The translations under genes and the position numbers were made by a program. A stretch of 64,000 bases of DNA from UBA8886 sp002731655 (GTDB taxonomy: Archaea > Thermoplasmatota > Poseidoniia > MGIII > CG-Epi1): positions 1-64,000 of the forward strand of contig JASLZX010000004.1 in assembly GCA_030754655.1 (NCBI GenBank), given 5' to 3'. The notes below the pieces were generated by a model. That model was given only the letters and a program-made list of their open reading frames with translations, was not told where the DNA came from and did not search any database. Each line of letters opens with the position of its first letter. Within the stretch, counting starts at the first letter, position 1. Below, piece by piece: positions 40,471-49,364 of the stretch.

Positions 40471-41985
40471 ATGGGTAGGCTCGACTTCCTCGCGGAGCTG
40501 GGAATAGAAGCGGAAAACGCGGGCGGCTACGCCGCGAATTGGTGCGGTGCCGGCTCCCTGCTCGAGTCGGTCGCGCCGGCCGACGAGTCGGTCATTGCCA
40601 GCGTACGTCAGTGCGACGCAGGCGACTACGAGACCATCATGGCCAACGCCGTCCGTGCGTTCGCCTGCTGGCGTCTCGAGCCGGCGCCCGCGCGGGGCGA
40701 AGTGGTGCGGCAGCTGGGCAACGAGCTGCGGAAGCACAAGGTAGCGCTCGGCAAGCTGATTGCGTGGGAGATGGGCAAAATCCAGGCCGAAGGCGAAGGC
40801 GAAGTGCAGGAGATGATAGATATCGCCGACTTCGCCGTCGGCCTCAGCCGGCAGCTCTACGGCAAAACCATGCACTCCGAGCGGCCACGCCATCGCATGT
40901 ATGAGCAGTGGCATCCGCTCGGTATCGTCGGCGTCATCACTGCCTTCAACTTCCCCGGCGCGGTCTGGGCCTGGAACGCGATGATTGCCGCTGTCTGCGG
41001 CGACGTGATGGTCTGGAAGCCCTCCTCAAAGACGCCGCTCACCGCCGTGGCCATCCAGCACATCGTCAACCGCGTCCTCGAGCCGTTCGGCTGGAACGGC
41101 GTCATGTCGCTGCTGGTCGGCTCGAGCCGCGACGTCGGCGAACTGCTGGTCCACGACCGACGTGCGCCGCTGATTTCGGCTACCGGCTCGTGCCACATGG
41201 GACGCAAGGTGGGCGGCGCGGTCGCGCAGCGGCTCGGCCGCACGCTGCTCGAGCTGGGCGGCAACAACGGTATCATCGCGCTCGCGGACGCCGACCCGGA
41301 GCTGCTGCTGCGCGGCGTCCTGTTCGGCGCGGTCGGCACCGCCGGCCAGCGCTGCACCAGCACGCGACGCCTCTTCCTGCACCGCGACATCGCCGGCGAC
41401 ATCACCGAGCGGCTGGTCAGGGCCTACGGACAGGTGGACATCGGCGACCCGCTCGACCCCGCGACGCTGATGGGGCCGCTGGTCGACGGCGACGCGGTCG
41501 AGACCTACAGCACGGCGCTTGAGACCATCAAGGAGCAGGGCGGCGAGGTCTTGTGCGGCGGCAGCGTGCTCGACCAGCCGGGACACTATGTCGAACCGAC
41601 AATCGTCAAGGCTAAGCCAAGCATGGAAATCGTGGGAGACGAGACCTTTGCGCCCATCCTCTACCTGTTCGAGTTCGACTCACTCGAGGAGGCAATCGCG
41701 ATGCACAACTCGGTCGACCAGGGGCTATCGTCGTCAATATTCACCCGCGACATGCAGTCAGTCGAGCGCTTCCTGTCGGCCGCCGGCAGCGATTGCGGTA
41801 TCGCCAACGTCAATATTGGCACGAGCGGCGCCGAAATCGGCGGCGCGTTCGGCGGCGAGAAAGACACCGGCGGCGGCCGCGAAGCCGGCAGCGACTCGTG
41901 GAAGGCATACATGCGCCGGCAGACCAACACGCTCAACTGGAGCGACGAGCTGCCGCTGGCGCAGGGCATCCAGTTCGGGGATTAG
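40471..41985 (+). CDS. Aldehyde dehydrogenase, ALDH7 (antiquitin-like) family
   Basis: 504 residues, NAD(P)-dependent. Catalytic cysteine in GTAGQRCTSTRRLFLH, general-base glutamate in LLELGGNNGIIAL, and nucleotide-binding region PLGIVGVITAFNFPGAVWAW. The C-terminal TGGGREAGSDSWKAYMRRQT is the ALDH7 signature. ALDH7 enzymes oxidise alpha-aminoadipic semialdehyde in lysine breakdown and related aldehydes, so amino-acid catabolism or aldehyde detoxification is inferred. The ATG follows a TATAAT box at leaderless spacing; the upstream open frame crosses the idi gene. Confidence 0.93.
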   Translation: MGRLDFLAELGIEAENAGGYAANWCGAGSLLESVAPADESVIASVRQCDAGDYETIMANAVRAFACWRLEPAPARGEVVRQLGNELRKHKVALGKLIAWEMGKIQAEGEGEVQEMIDIADFAVGLSRQLYGKTMHSERPRHRMYEQWHPLGIVGVITAFNFPGAVWAWNAMIAAVCGDVMVWKPSSKTPLTAVAIQHIVNRVLEPFGWNGVMSLLVGSSRDVGELLVHDRRAPLISATGSCHMGRKVGGAVAQRLGRTLLELGGNNGIIALADADPELLLRGVLFGAVGTAGQRCTSTRRLFLHRDIAGDITERLVRAYGQVDIGDPLDPATLMGPLVDGDAVETYSTALETIKEQGGEVLCGGSVLDQPGHYVEPTIVKAKPSMEIVGDETFAPILYLFEFDSLEEAIAMHNSVDQGLSSSIFTRDMQSVERFLSAAGSDCGIANVNIGTSGAEIGGAFGGEKDTGGGREAGSDSWKAYMRRQTNTLNWSDELPLAQGIQFGD

Positions 41986-41996
41986 TTGGACTAGCC

Positions 41997-42428
41997 TTAG
42001 CTCTTTCTAACTTCTTCTCTACGGTATCTGCAGTTTAGATGGATAGCTGTAATCCCTTCGGGAATGTCTAGAGAAATAGGTGAACCCCACTTAATCCAAA
42101 TGGCTTCTAATCCCTCTATTCTACAGTAATTTAATTTCTGGACCGACCATTTTTTATTTCCTCTATCAATCTCGACTACTATATCTGGGCCATCAAATCT
42201 TTCTATGTAAACGTCAACAACTCCCTGATACACTCTTCCAGATTTCGTCGTTCTGTATGCTTTGATATAATATTCTAATCTTGGATTCCAACCATTATTT
42301 TTTGCCCAGCGGTAAATAAAATCAGTAATAATGGCTGTAATATCTGAAGCCTTTTCCGCATCCAATTCGAGATTGTTTAACCCCAATTCCAAATCAGCAA
42401 TATTGTATGACATATTATCAAAGCGCAT
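41997..42428 (-). CDS. AT-rich hypothetical protein, possibly PD-(D/E)XK nuclease-like
   Basis: 143 residues with base composition far more AT-rich than its neighbours, suggesting acquisition. The segment GVVDVYIERFDGPDIVVEID followed shortly by RGNKKWSVQKL resembles the D...ExD...K active-site layout of PD-(D/E)XK nucleases, and LEAIWIKWG resembles the strand that follows in that fold. This is a motif-level suggestion only. Start at ATG 42428, overlapping the upstream gene's stop, or ATG 42413. It sits downstream of a large membrane protein gene on the same strand. Confidence 0.55.
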   Translation of the reverse strand: MRFDNMSYNIADLELGLNNLELDAEKASDITAIITDFIYRWAKNNGWNPRLEYYIKAYRTTKSGRVYQGVVDVYIERFDGPDIVVEIDRGNKKWSVQKLNYCRIEGLEAIWIKWGSPISLDIPEGITAIHLNCRYRREEVRKS

Positions 42429-44118
42429 AACACTCCGTCAGCGGAATCATGTCAAACAGCTCGATCCAGTTCTGCGAGTTGTGCGTGTCAGATGAGTCTG
42501 GGAATACTTCCCGCACGATTTCCTCGCCCTGGTCAAGCAGCTCCTGCATCTCTTCCGGGAGCGGGACCGGGTCGGGATTCTGGTCATTTACAGTCTCGCC
42601 TTGTACCATAGCGATGCCCATGGCGATGACCAGTAGGTTCAGCTCCGGCACCTTCCACGCCTCGCCGATGTAGCGTGACTCGGCTCCCTGCGTTAGGTTG
42701 TAGTTCAGGGCGCCGACTCCTTCGTTCCATGCCTCGGCTGTGCCGTTGTAGATTATGTACTGCGTCTGGTACCCCTGAGTGGTGGTACGGGTGCCGTTGA
42801 GCACCTGCGCGGTCAGGTTGACGCGTTGCTCCATGGCTTGTTCGTGAAACTGTTGGTCCAATATTTCCAGCATATTCGCCTCCTCAAGGTCGAATGGCAT
42901 TTTGATGGCGACGAGAACCAGAAAAGCCGGATACCCATCTTCCTCGTCATGCTCGTCTTCAGCGTCATCTATGTAGAATGTGATATGGATGTCCGCTAGC
43001 CCCAGCCCCATTGTCTCGGTCTGCTGGAATACCTTCACCCAGCCATTGCCGCCGTCGCCCTGCACTGCGGAGTGCGGCAGCGACGCGCTGGCGCCTTCGT
43101 AAAGGCCGGTCAGCGCTAGCGACGGGACCACCAGCAACAGCCCGATGACGACCGCAGTCACCGACCTCAAGGCGATGCGCCAGCGCGGTCCCGGCAGGCC
43201 AGCCGCCACCTTGCCGGCGAGCGCGACGATGACCGCCAGCGCGAACAGGAACAGGAACGGCCGCAGGTTCGCTATCCAGAGCGCCCACAGGAAGCCGAGC
43301 GCCAGCAGTCCTGCAGCACCCCAGCCGCCCACTTCGGCGGCGCGCCACTTGCGGCCGAGCGCCCAGAACTCCCAGCGCGCCGGGAACACCGGCATCCGCA
43401 GCTTGCGCAGGCTCCAGTACCAGCCCCGCTCGAGCCAGCCCGGTTTTGGTGGTCGCTCGGCGAGCCGGTTGCGGGTACGGCGGTTCCACCAGCGCCAGTA
43501 GCTACCGGCAGCCCAGAGCAGCGACAGCAGCACCCAGAAGCCGGCGCTGCCGCCGAAGGTCCCGGCATACCACGCAATCCACGCAACCGTGAGCGAGAAA
43601 TGGCCGCTGCGCCGTGGCCCCGACTCGTTCTCGCCCCAGTCGGCTGCCTCACCGTCGGGGCCGAGCACCAGATGCCGCTTCTCCTTCTCCACCTCCGCCT
43701 CGACGATGGCGCGCTCGCCCTCGGGGGTCAGCGCCATCACCGTGTTGAGTCGCAGGTTGTCGACCAGGTCATCGAGCATCTCCGGTTCGGCGAAGAGCAG
43801 CCAGCGACGCGACGGGGTGCCGACGACCAGCGCCTCGGTGCGGATGTAGTACCAGAGCGCAATCAGGAACGGCGACGCGAGCCACCCCAGCCACGGGAAC
43901 AGGCAGAGCAGCAACCACGCCGGTGAGAACCTGGGCCGCAGCCCGCGCGAAAGGTAGTCGATGCGGCTGGTGTCGATATCCCACAGCTCGTTGCGCGAGC
44001 CGATGAAGAGCCGCCTGTTCGTCAGGAACGCCGACCATCCGCGGCGGCGGTCAACCTTCAATGCTGGATACTCCTTCAGGAACTCCTCGCCCGGCAGGAA
44101 TCGCTCTTGCAGGTCCAC
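42418..44118 (-). CDS. Membrane protein with N-terminal PH-like region, unknown function
   Basis: 566 residues. The N-terminal SAFLTNRRLFIGSRNELWDI resembles bacterial-type PH or GRAM-like domains in membrane proteins. Hydrophobic helices follow (WLLLCLFPWLGWLASPFLIA; HFSLTVAWIAWYAGTFGGSA; two more around residues 265-345), then an extracytoplasmic C-terminal domain of about 220 residues containing an acidic loop (DDAEDEHDEEDG). No known family recognised as a whole. GTG at 44118, 25 bases after TAAATA at 44140-44145. The downstream AT-rich gene overlaps its end. Confidence 0.65.
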   Translation of the reverse strand: MDLQERFLPGEEFLKEYPALKVDRRRGWSAFLTNRRLFIGSRNELWDIDTSRIDYLSRGLRPRFSPAWLLLCLFPWLGWLASPFLIALWYYIRTEALVVGTPSRRWLLFAEPEMLDDLVDNLRLNTVMALTPEGERAIVEAEVEKEKRHLVLGPDGEAADWGENESGPRRSGHFSLTVAWIAWYAGTFGGSAGFWVLLSLLWAAGSYWRWWNRRTRNRLAERPPKPGWLERGWYWSLRKLRMPVFPARWEFWALGRKWRAAEVGGWGAAGLLALGFLWALWIANLRPFLFLFALAVIVALAGKVAAGLPGPRWRIALRSVTAVVIGLLLVVPSLALTGLYEGASASLPHSAVQGDGGNGWVKVFQQTETMGLGLADIHITFYIDDAEDEHDEEDGYPAFLVLVAIKMPFDLEEANMLEILDQQFHEQAMEQRVNLTAQVLNGTRTTTQGYQTQYIIYNGTAEAWNEGVGALNYNLTQGAESRYIGEAWKVPELNLLVIAMGIAMVQGETVNDQNPDPVPLPEEMQELLDQGEEIVREVFPDSSDTHNSQNWIELFDMIPLTECYAL

Positions 44119-44139
44119 GGCGCCGGAGAGATACAGAGG

Positions 44140-44145
44140 TATTTA
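44140..44145 (-). promoter_or_regulatory. TATA box of the 566-aa membrane protein gene
   Basis: TAAATA on the minus strand, centred about 25 bases before GTG 44118. Confidence 0.65.
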
Positions 44146-44239
44146 GGTTCGCAGTTGCATGTCGCTCTACGCGAGTCGTAAGCCGGGAGTCATTGTCTGG
44201 GGCTAAAACTTAAGTAATCGTCCACTATGTGAGGCTTCC

Positions 44240-44692
44240 GTGGTACCTCCCGTAGTACCGCCACCGCCGCCTCCACAGCAACAGATGGAGCCACCACCAG
44301 TGGCATATCAAGCGCCGGGAGGCGTGATGCAGTATGGCACTCCAAGAAAACCTGTGATGGTTATACTTTACAGTATATTAACGCTGGGCATTTATAGCTT
44401 ATATTGGAATTATCAAATTGCAGAAGAAAACAAGAATGTGGCGGGAGTAGGCCCTGGTGGTTTGGTGCATCTGTTACTGATGTTCATACCTTTCGCAAAT
44501 ATATACAGAGTAATCATGATAACTGCTGAAACCGGGGAAATGCAAGCACTAAATGGCATGCCAAAAACCGTCTCGGGATTAACCTTTTTCTGGATTTTTT
44601 TACCATTACTGGGAGGTTTTGTACGGCTCTTTAAGTTACAAAACGCAGTAAATAGTGTATGGTATTTGAAAGGTGCTCCAAGAACATTCTAA
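44240..44692 (+). CDS. DUF4234-like membrane protein
   Basis: 150 residues. A proline/glutamine-rich N-terminus (PPVVPPPPPPQQQMEPPP) precedes three hydrophobic segments; KPVMVILYSILTLGIYSLYW followed by NYQIAEENKN is the DUF4234 pattern. The coding sequence is AT-rich compared with the surrounding genes. GTG start about 26 bases after CTTAAG/TAA near 44209-44217. Function unknown; members are small integral membrane proteins. Confidence 0.65.
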   Translation: MVPPVVPPPPPPQQQMEPPPVAYQAPGGVMQYGTPRKPVMVILYSILTLGIYSLYWNYQIAEENKNVAGVGPGGLVHLLLMFIPFANIYRVIMITAETGEMQALNGMPKTVSGLTFFWIFLPLLGGFVRLFKLQNAVNSVWYLKGAPRTF

Positions 44693-44730
44693 CACCCTGA
44701 TAATTTAGCAAAAAAGGACTGATTAAGAAA

Positions 44731-44750
44731 ATCGCACCACCTGGTGCGAT
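44731..44750. promoter_or_regulatory. 9-bp inverted repeat immediately upstream of a TATA box
   Basis: ATCGCACCA and TGGTGCGAT are exact inverted copies separated by CC. The element abuts the TTTAA box at 44752-44756 that precedes the peptidase start at 44777, covering where BRE and TFB contacts would fall. A dimeric regulator's operator is likelier than a terminator, because no T-run follows on the plus strand. Confidence 0.55.
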
Positions 44751-44776
44751 ATTTAACACCCCTTCACTCCCGTACC

Positions 44777-45688
44777 GTGGAACCGCTCGACGGGATACGG
44801 CTCGCGATTGGCGCCGCGGCGCTCGGCTACGGCGCCTGGAGCGACTGGCAGACGCGGCGCGTCCCCGACCGCACCTGGCAGCTCGCCGGTGGGGCCGGGC
44901 TGGCGCTGCTCGCGGCCGAGCTGTGGCAGGCGCAAGCGAGCGCCGGCACGTGGGGGCTCGCGCTTGCCGTTGGCGTGCTGTTCTGGTATTCCCAGATTGA
45001 CGACGAGGCTATCTACGGCCGCGAGCTTACGGCATGGCGCGCGGCGCAAGTGGCGGGCGTGGCCGGGATGGGTTACTTCGCGCTCTTCGAGGGATGGGAC
45101 GCGCTGCTCGCGAGCGGTCAAGCGGTCGACCTGGTCGCGGCGCTGGCGCTGATGGTAATGATGTACGGTTGGTATTACTTTGGCCCGACCATCGGCGGCG
45201 CCGACGTCAAGGCGTTGCTGACGGTGGCGGTGCTGGTGCCGTTCGCCCCCGACGCGGGCGCTACGCTGTACGCCTTCGGCGACCAGGGATTTCCGTTCCC
45301 GTGGGTCGTGTTCATGAATTCGCTACTGCTCTATCTAGCCATCCCGGTTGGGCTGCTGGCGTGGAATATTGCACATGGTGACCTGGAAAAGCCGTGGCTG
45401 CAGGCACTTCTCGGCGTCCGCATGCCACTCGCACAGGCGCGCGACAGCTACGTCTGGCCGATGACGCGCGTCGTCGGCGGCCGCACCGTGCTGGCGCCGA
45501 TGGTCCAGCGCGGGCTGGACCTCCCGGCTGAGTGGGACGCGCTCGACGTTGCGGACATTGAGCGCCCATGGGTCAGCCTGAAGATTCCCTACATCATCCC
45601 GCTCTTCGGCGCGTTCCTGCTCGCTGCGTTCGTCGGCGATCTCTTCTCGGAATTGCTGGTCGCGCCGCTCGGCGAGCTATTCCAGTAG
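44777..45688 (+). CDS. Prepilin/preflagellin peptidase (A24 family)
   Basis: 303-residue membrane aspartyl protease that cleaves class III signal peptides of archaeal type IV pilins or archaellins. The two catalytic aspartates are in GAWSDWQTRRVPD and TIGGADVKALLTVAVLVPF (GGAD in place of GxGD). Multiple hydrophobic helices flank them. GTG 44777 is 23 bases after the TTTAA box, so it is preferred to an upstream GTG or ATG at 44744. No pilin genes are nearby. Its end overlaps the convergent Nudix gene. Confidence 0.85.
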   Translation: MEPLDGIRLAIGAAALGYGAWSDWQTRRVPDRTWQLAGGAGLALLAAELWQAQASAGTWGLALAVGVLFWYSQIDDEAIYGRELTAWRAAQVAGVAGMGYFALFEGWDALLASGQAVDLVAALALMVMMYGWYYFGPTIGGADVKALLTVAVLVPFAPDAGATLYAFGDQGFPFPWVVFMNSLLLYLAIPVGLLAWNIAHGDLEKPWLQALLGVRMPLAQARDSYVWPMTRVVGGRTVLAPMVQRGLDLPAEWDALDVADIERPWVSLKIPYIIPLFGAFLLAAFVGDLFSELLVAPLGELFQ

Positions 45689-46273
45689 CGCCGCTAGCTC
45701 CGCCAGCACCATCGCGGTCGCGCCCCACACCTTCTCGTCGCCGAGCGCGAAATAGGGGATGGCAATCGGTTCGCCGCCGAACTCGCGCTGCTCGCTGCAC
45801 CGCAAGGCGCCGTCGCGCAGCGCCGCCAGTGGGATGCTGAAGAGCGACGCCACCTCGCGCCCGTCCAGCCGCCATACGGGCTCGCTCGCCAGCGTCGCGA
45901 CGACCGGTGTGACCCGGAAGCGTGAGATCGGGATGGGGAGCGGCGACAGCCGCCCCAGCAGCTCCGTGTCGGCTGGTGCAAGGCCGGTCTCCTCCTGCGT
46001 TTCGCGCAGTGCGCCCGCTTCCGGGCTCTCACCAGACTCTAGCGCGCCGCCCGGCAGCGCCACCTGCCCGGCGTGGATGCCCTCGTCGTCGGTGCGTACA
46101 ATCAGTGGCAGCCGCCAAGCCCCGTCGCGCGGGAAGAGCGCCAGCAGTACCGCCGCGTCGCGGTAGCCTGCCATATCGGGGGGAAACGCGCGATTGCCCG
46201 GCGCCATATCGCGCCACGCGGCGACCCCCGGTAGCGAACCGGCGAGCCGGGCGCGCAGCGCAGCCGGCTTCAC
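45677..46273 (-). CDS. Nudix hydrolase, CoA pyrophosphatase-like
   Basis: 198 residues. The Nudix box is complete: GGALESGESPEAGALRETQ followed by EETGL. The preceding PLIVRTDDEGIHAGQVALPG matches the CoA-diphosphatase subfamily (NudL/YeaB type, UPF0035 region). It likely hydrolyses CoA or related nucleotide diphosphates. GTG start at 46273 overlaps the stop of pepD (GTGA); the very long open frame beyond it is antisense noise through pepD. Confidence 0.85.
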   Translation of the reverse strand: MKPAALRARLAGSLPGVAAWRDMAPGNRAFPPDMAGYRDAAVLLALFPRDGAWRLPLIVRTDDEGIHAGQVALPGGALESGESPEAGALRETQEETGLAPADTELLGRLSPLPIPISRFRVTPVVATLASEPVWRLDGREVASLFSIPLAALRDGALRCSEQREFGGEPIAIPYFALGDEKVWGATAMVLAELAALLE

Positions 46274-47733
46274 GCTTCGGCCATGTCTGCCAGCAGCGCC
46301 AGCAGCAGGTTCCAGAACTTGGCGACGGTGGGAATCTCGACCCGCTCGTCGGGCGAGTGGGCACCGGTAATCGTCGGGCCGAACGAGACCATGTCCATCC
46401 CCGGGACGCGCTCGCCGATGACGCCGCACTCGAGCCCGGCGTGAATTGCCCCGACTTCGGGCTCCTCGCCCAGCTGCTCGGCGTAGATGCGCTTCAGCCG
46501 CTTCAGCACCGGCGACGCGGGGTTGGGCTGCCAGCCGGGATAGCTGCTGCTCCGCGTCGCGGTCGCGCCGCAGAGCGCCGCGATGGTCGCGATGCGTCCG
46601 CGTACGTCCTCCAGCGCCTCCATGATGGATGAGCGTGACGAGCAGACGATGCGGTAGCTGTCCCCGTCGGCAGCCACCGACGCTAGGTTGTTCGACGTCT
46701 CGACCAGTCCGGGGATGGCGTGCGAATACTTCAGCACGCCGTGTGGCAGCGCCCGCAGCAGCCCCAGCAGGCTGCCCTGCGCGCCGGCGGAGAGACACTC
46801 CGCCGGCGCGTCGTCCAGCCCTGAAAGCGTGACGCGCATTCCTGTCTCGAGCGTGCCGAACTCCGCCTGCAGCGCTGCGGTGCGGGCGCCGACCGCAATC
46901 TGCGCGTCGGCCATCGCCTCCGGCGGCAGCAGCAGGGTCGCGAATGCCTCGCGCGGAATCGCGTTGGTCTTGTCGCCCCCTCGGACCGAGACGAGCCGCG
47001 CGCCTATTGTGGCGAGCGGCTCGAGCAGCGACGCCAGCAGCACGATGGCGTTGGCGCGGTATTCGTGGATGTTGACCCCCGAATGACCACCCATCAGTCC
47101 CTCGACCGAAAGCTGGAAGCTCAGGTAATCGCCAGGCGACGCCTCCCGGGAAACCGGCAGCGCCAGCTCGCTGTCGCCGCCGCCCGCGCAGCCGATGCAG
47201 ATGGCCCCCCACTCCTCGGTATCAAGGTTCAGCAGCGTCCGCCCCTGCAGCAGTGCACCGTCGAGCGCGAACGCCCCCGTCAGCCCGGTCTCCTCGTCGA
47301 CGGTGAACAAGCACTCCAAAGGCGGCAGCCGCGCATTGGCCGCCATCTCGAGCAGCGCCAGCGCGGTCGCGACGCCGATGCCGTTGTCCGCCCCCAAGGT
47401 AGTCCCGTCGGCGGTGAGCCAGTCACCGTCGCGCAGTAGCCGGATGGGGTCGCGGTTGAAATCGTGCTCGACGTCGGAATTCTTCTCGCAGACCATGTCG
47501 ACGTGCGACTGGATGACGACCGTCGGCGCCGACTCGCCACCACCGCTGCCGGGGCGACGCACGCCGATATTGCCCACCTCATCCTGTTGCCACTCAAGGC
47601 TGCGTGTGTCGGCAAACTCCTTCAGCCACGCCAGCACCTGCTCTTCCTGCTTTGACGGGCGCGGGATGCGGCTCAGCGCCGCAAAATTATCCCACAGCGC
47701 GGCCGGCTCCAGTCCCGAGATGGCGCTTGCCAT
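46270..47733 (-). CDS. pepD: Aminoacyl-histidine dipeptidase (PepD, M20)
   Basis: 487-residue zinc dipeptidase cleaving Xaa-His and other dipeptides. Metal ligands appear in VVIQSHVDMVCEKN, TLGADNGIGVATALAL (bridging aspartate), and FTVDEETGLTGAFALD (catalytic and ligand glutamates); the dimerisation-domain histidine is in VEGLMGGHSGVNIHEYRANA. ATG 47733, with a TTAAAG box about 23 bases upstream. Operon with the Nudix gene. Confidence 0.93.
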   Translation of the reverse strand: MASAISGLEPAALWDNFAALSRIPRPSKQEEQVLAWLKEFADTRSLEWQQDEVGNIGVRRPGSGGGESAPTVVIQSHVDMVCEKNSDVEHDFNRDPIRLLRDGDWLTADGTTLGADNGIGVATALALLEMAANARLPPLECLFTVDEETGLTGAFALDGALLQGRTLLNLDTEEWGAICIGCAGGGDSELALPVSREASPGDYLSFQLSVEGLMGGHSGVNIHEYRANAIVLLASLLEPLATIGARLVSVRGGDKTNAIPREAFATLLLPPEAMADAQIAVGARTAALQAEFGTLETGMRVTLSGLDDAPAECLSAGAQGSLLGLLRALPHGVLKYSHAIPGLVETSNNLASVAADGDSYRIVCSSRSSIMEALEDVRGRIATIAALCGATATRSSSYPGWQPNPASPVLKRLKRIYAEQLGEEPEVGAIHAGLECGVIGERVPGMDMVSFGPTITGAHSPDERVEIPTVAKFWNLLLALLADMAEA

Positions 47734-47769
47734 GCTTGCCCACGGTGCACCGACTTTAAGCCCGCTCCG

Positions 47770-49182
47770 TCAGCCGAGCCGCGCCAGCTCATCCCACAGC
47801 GCCGCACTGGTGCGGATGCCGCCGTAAAGGCAGTCGAGCCGGAAGTGCTCGTTGGGCGAGTGCGGCATGTCCTCCGCCAGCGCGAAGCCGATGAGCAGCG
47901 GCTGCGCCCCCAGCACCGACTGGAAGTCGGCGACGACCGGAATAGTGCCGCCTTCGCGGATGAACGCCGGTTCCGCCCCGAAGCCGGCGCGCAGCGCGTG
48001 CATCGCAGCCTGCACTCCGGGTGAGTCGGTCGGCGTCAATACGGCGGGCGCGCCGGCGAAAACCCGGAGCGTCCAGCGCACGCCGACCGGCAGCCGTTCC
48101 GCGCACGCCCGGCGCAGCGCCGCCTCAATAGCGGCCGGCTCCTGCCGTGGCACCAGCCGGCACGAGAGTTTGGCGGACGCGCAGGCCGGCAGCACCGTCT
48201 TGGCCCCCTCGCCGGTGTAGCCGCCCCAGATGCCATTCACCTCCAGCGTGGGCCGCGCCCAGCGCCGCTCGAGCGTCGTGAAGCCCGCCTCGCCGGCGAG
48301 GCCGGGGGCGCCTAAACTTTTTAAATATTCATCGTCAGAGAATTCCAGCGCTGCCAAGGCCTCGCGTTCTACCGCTTTCAGCGGCGTAACATCGTCGTAA
48401 AAGCCGGACAGGTTGACGCTGCCGTCGCCGGTGTGCAGCGTTGCGATGAACTCCGCCAGCACGGTCACGGGATTCGGCACCGCGCCGCCGTGCGTTCCCG
48501 AATGCAGGTCGGCGCTGGCCGCAGATATATCGAGCTGGAAATACGCCAACCCGCGCAACCCGTAGGAGACTGCCGGCATCCCGGGCGCGAGCATCGGGCC
48601 GTCACTCACCACGCCCCATTCGGCACACAGCTCGTCAGCGTGGGTCGCGACGAACTCGCCCAGTGACGGGGAGCCGATTTCCTCCTCGCCCTCGATGAGC
48701 AGCCGCAGGTTCACCGGCGGTCCACCGGCGACCTCGAACCATCCGCGCAGCGCCGCCAAGTGCGCAAAGAGCTGGCCCTTGTTGTCGCTCGCGCCTCGGC
48801 CGTAGAGCGCGCCGTCGCGCACCGGCTCGGCGTTCCCGCCGACCGCTTCGCCGCTGCCCCAGTTGTCGATGAACGGCGGGCTTTCCCACAGCTCGAGTGG
48901 CTCGGGTGGCTGGACATCGTAGTGGCCGTAGAGCAATACGGTCGGCGCCCTGGCACCGGCGTCGTGGCGCGCGATGATGGCAGGATGCTCCACCGTCGGG
49001 TGGATTTCGGTCTCGAGCCCCATCGCGCGGCAGTAGTCGGCCGCCCAGTCGCACGCGCGCCGCAGGTCGCCGGCGTGCTGTGCCTGCGCCGAGATGGACG
49101 GAATCGCAGTCCATTCGACCAGCTCCGCAAGATGCTGCTCGCGCCGCTGCTCGAGCAGCTCTAGAATTTCTGGCAGTGCCAT
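47770..49182 (-). CDS. M20 family metallopeptidase (dipeptidase-like)
   Basis: 470 residues. Metal-binding motifs: VLLYGHYDVQPPEPLELW, GALYGRGASDNKGQLFAHLA and LRLLIEGEEEIGSPSL. The last histidine is in DMPHSPNEHFRLDC and the dimerisation domain has DLHSGTHGGAVPNPVTVLAE. Resembles carnosinase-like and acylpeptide-processing M20 enzymes. It has its own TTAAG box at 49204-49209, 25 bases before ATG 49182, and is separately transcribed from pepD. Two M20 peptidases in a row fit a peptide-using lifestyle. Confidence 0.92.
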   Translation of the reverse strand: MALPEILELLEQRREQHLAELVEWTAIPSISAQAQHAGDLRRACDWAADYCRAMGLETEIHPTVEHPAIIARHDAGARAPTVLLYGHYDVQPPEPLELWESPPFIDNWGSGEAVGGNAEPVRDGALYGRGASDNKGQLFAHLAALRGWFEVAGGPPVNLRLLIEGEEEIGSPSLGEFVATHADELCAEWGVVSDGPMLAPGMPAVSYGLRGLAYFQLDISAASADLHSGTHGGAVPNPVTVLAEFIATLHTGDGSVNLSGFYDDVTPLKAVEREALAALEFSDDEYLKSLGAPGLAGEAGFTTLERRWARPTLEVNGIWGGYTGEGAKTVLPACASAKLSCRLVPRQEPAAIEAALRRACAERLPVGVRWTLRVFAGAPAVLTPTDSPGVQAAMHALRAGFGAEPAFIREGGTIPVVADFQSVLGAQPLLIGFALAEDMPHSPNEHFRLDCLYGGIRTSAALWDELARLG

Positions 49183-49208
49183 GTCCTTCTAGGGCGCCGG
49201 GGGCTTAA

Positions 49209-49364
49209 GCGGACTCAGCCGCCGCCGCGCTGCTCGCGAGCGCGGCGCAGTTCGGCGAGCAGGCGCTGGTCACCGCCGGGAGCCGCAGGTGGCCTAGCGA
49301 GGACGCGGTTGCGGAGCCGTCGCTGCCGGACGGGTTTCTCGAGTACCGCTACGAGCCGGCCTAG
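49209..49364 (+). pseudogene. Possible C-terminal gene remnant
   Basis: An open frame of about 50 codons with the strong G/C third-position pattern of real genes, ending LPDGFLEYRYEPA and TAG. A stop lies just upstream, and there is no ATG, GTG or TTG near its beginning. It may be the tail of a decayed gene. No family recognised. A CTG at 49230 lies about 24 bases after the symmetrical CTTAAG, which I note but do not treat as a start. Confidence 0.3.

Noticed and set aside
46274..47212. Long N-terminal extension of the Nudix gene
   Set aside because: It runs in an alternative frame through pepD; the GTG at 46273 overlapping the pepD stop is the natural start.
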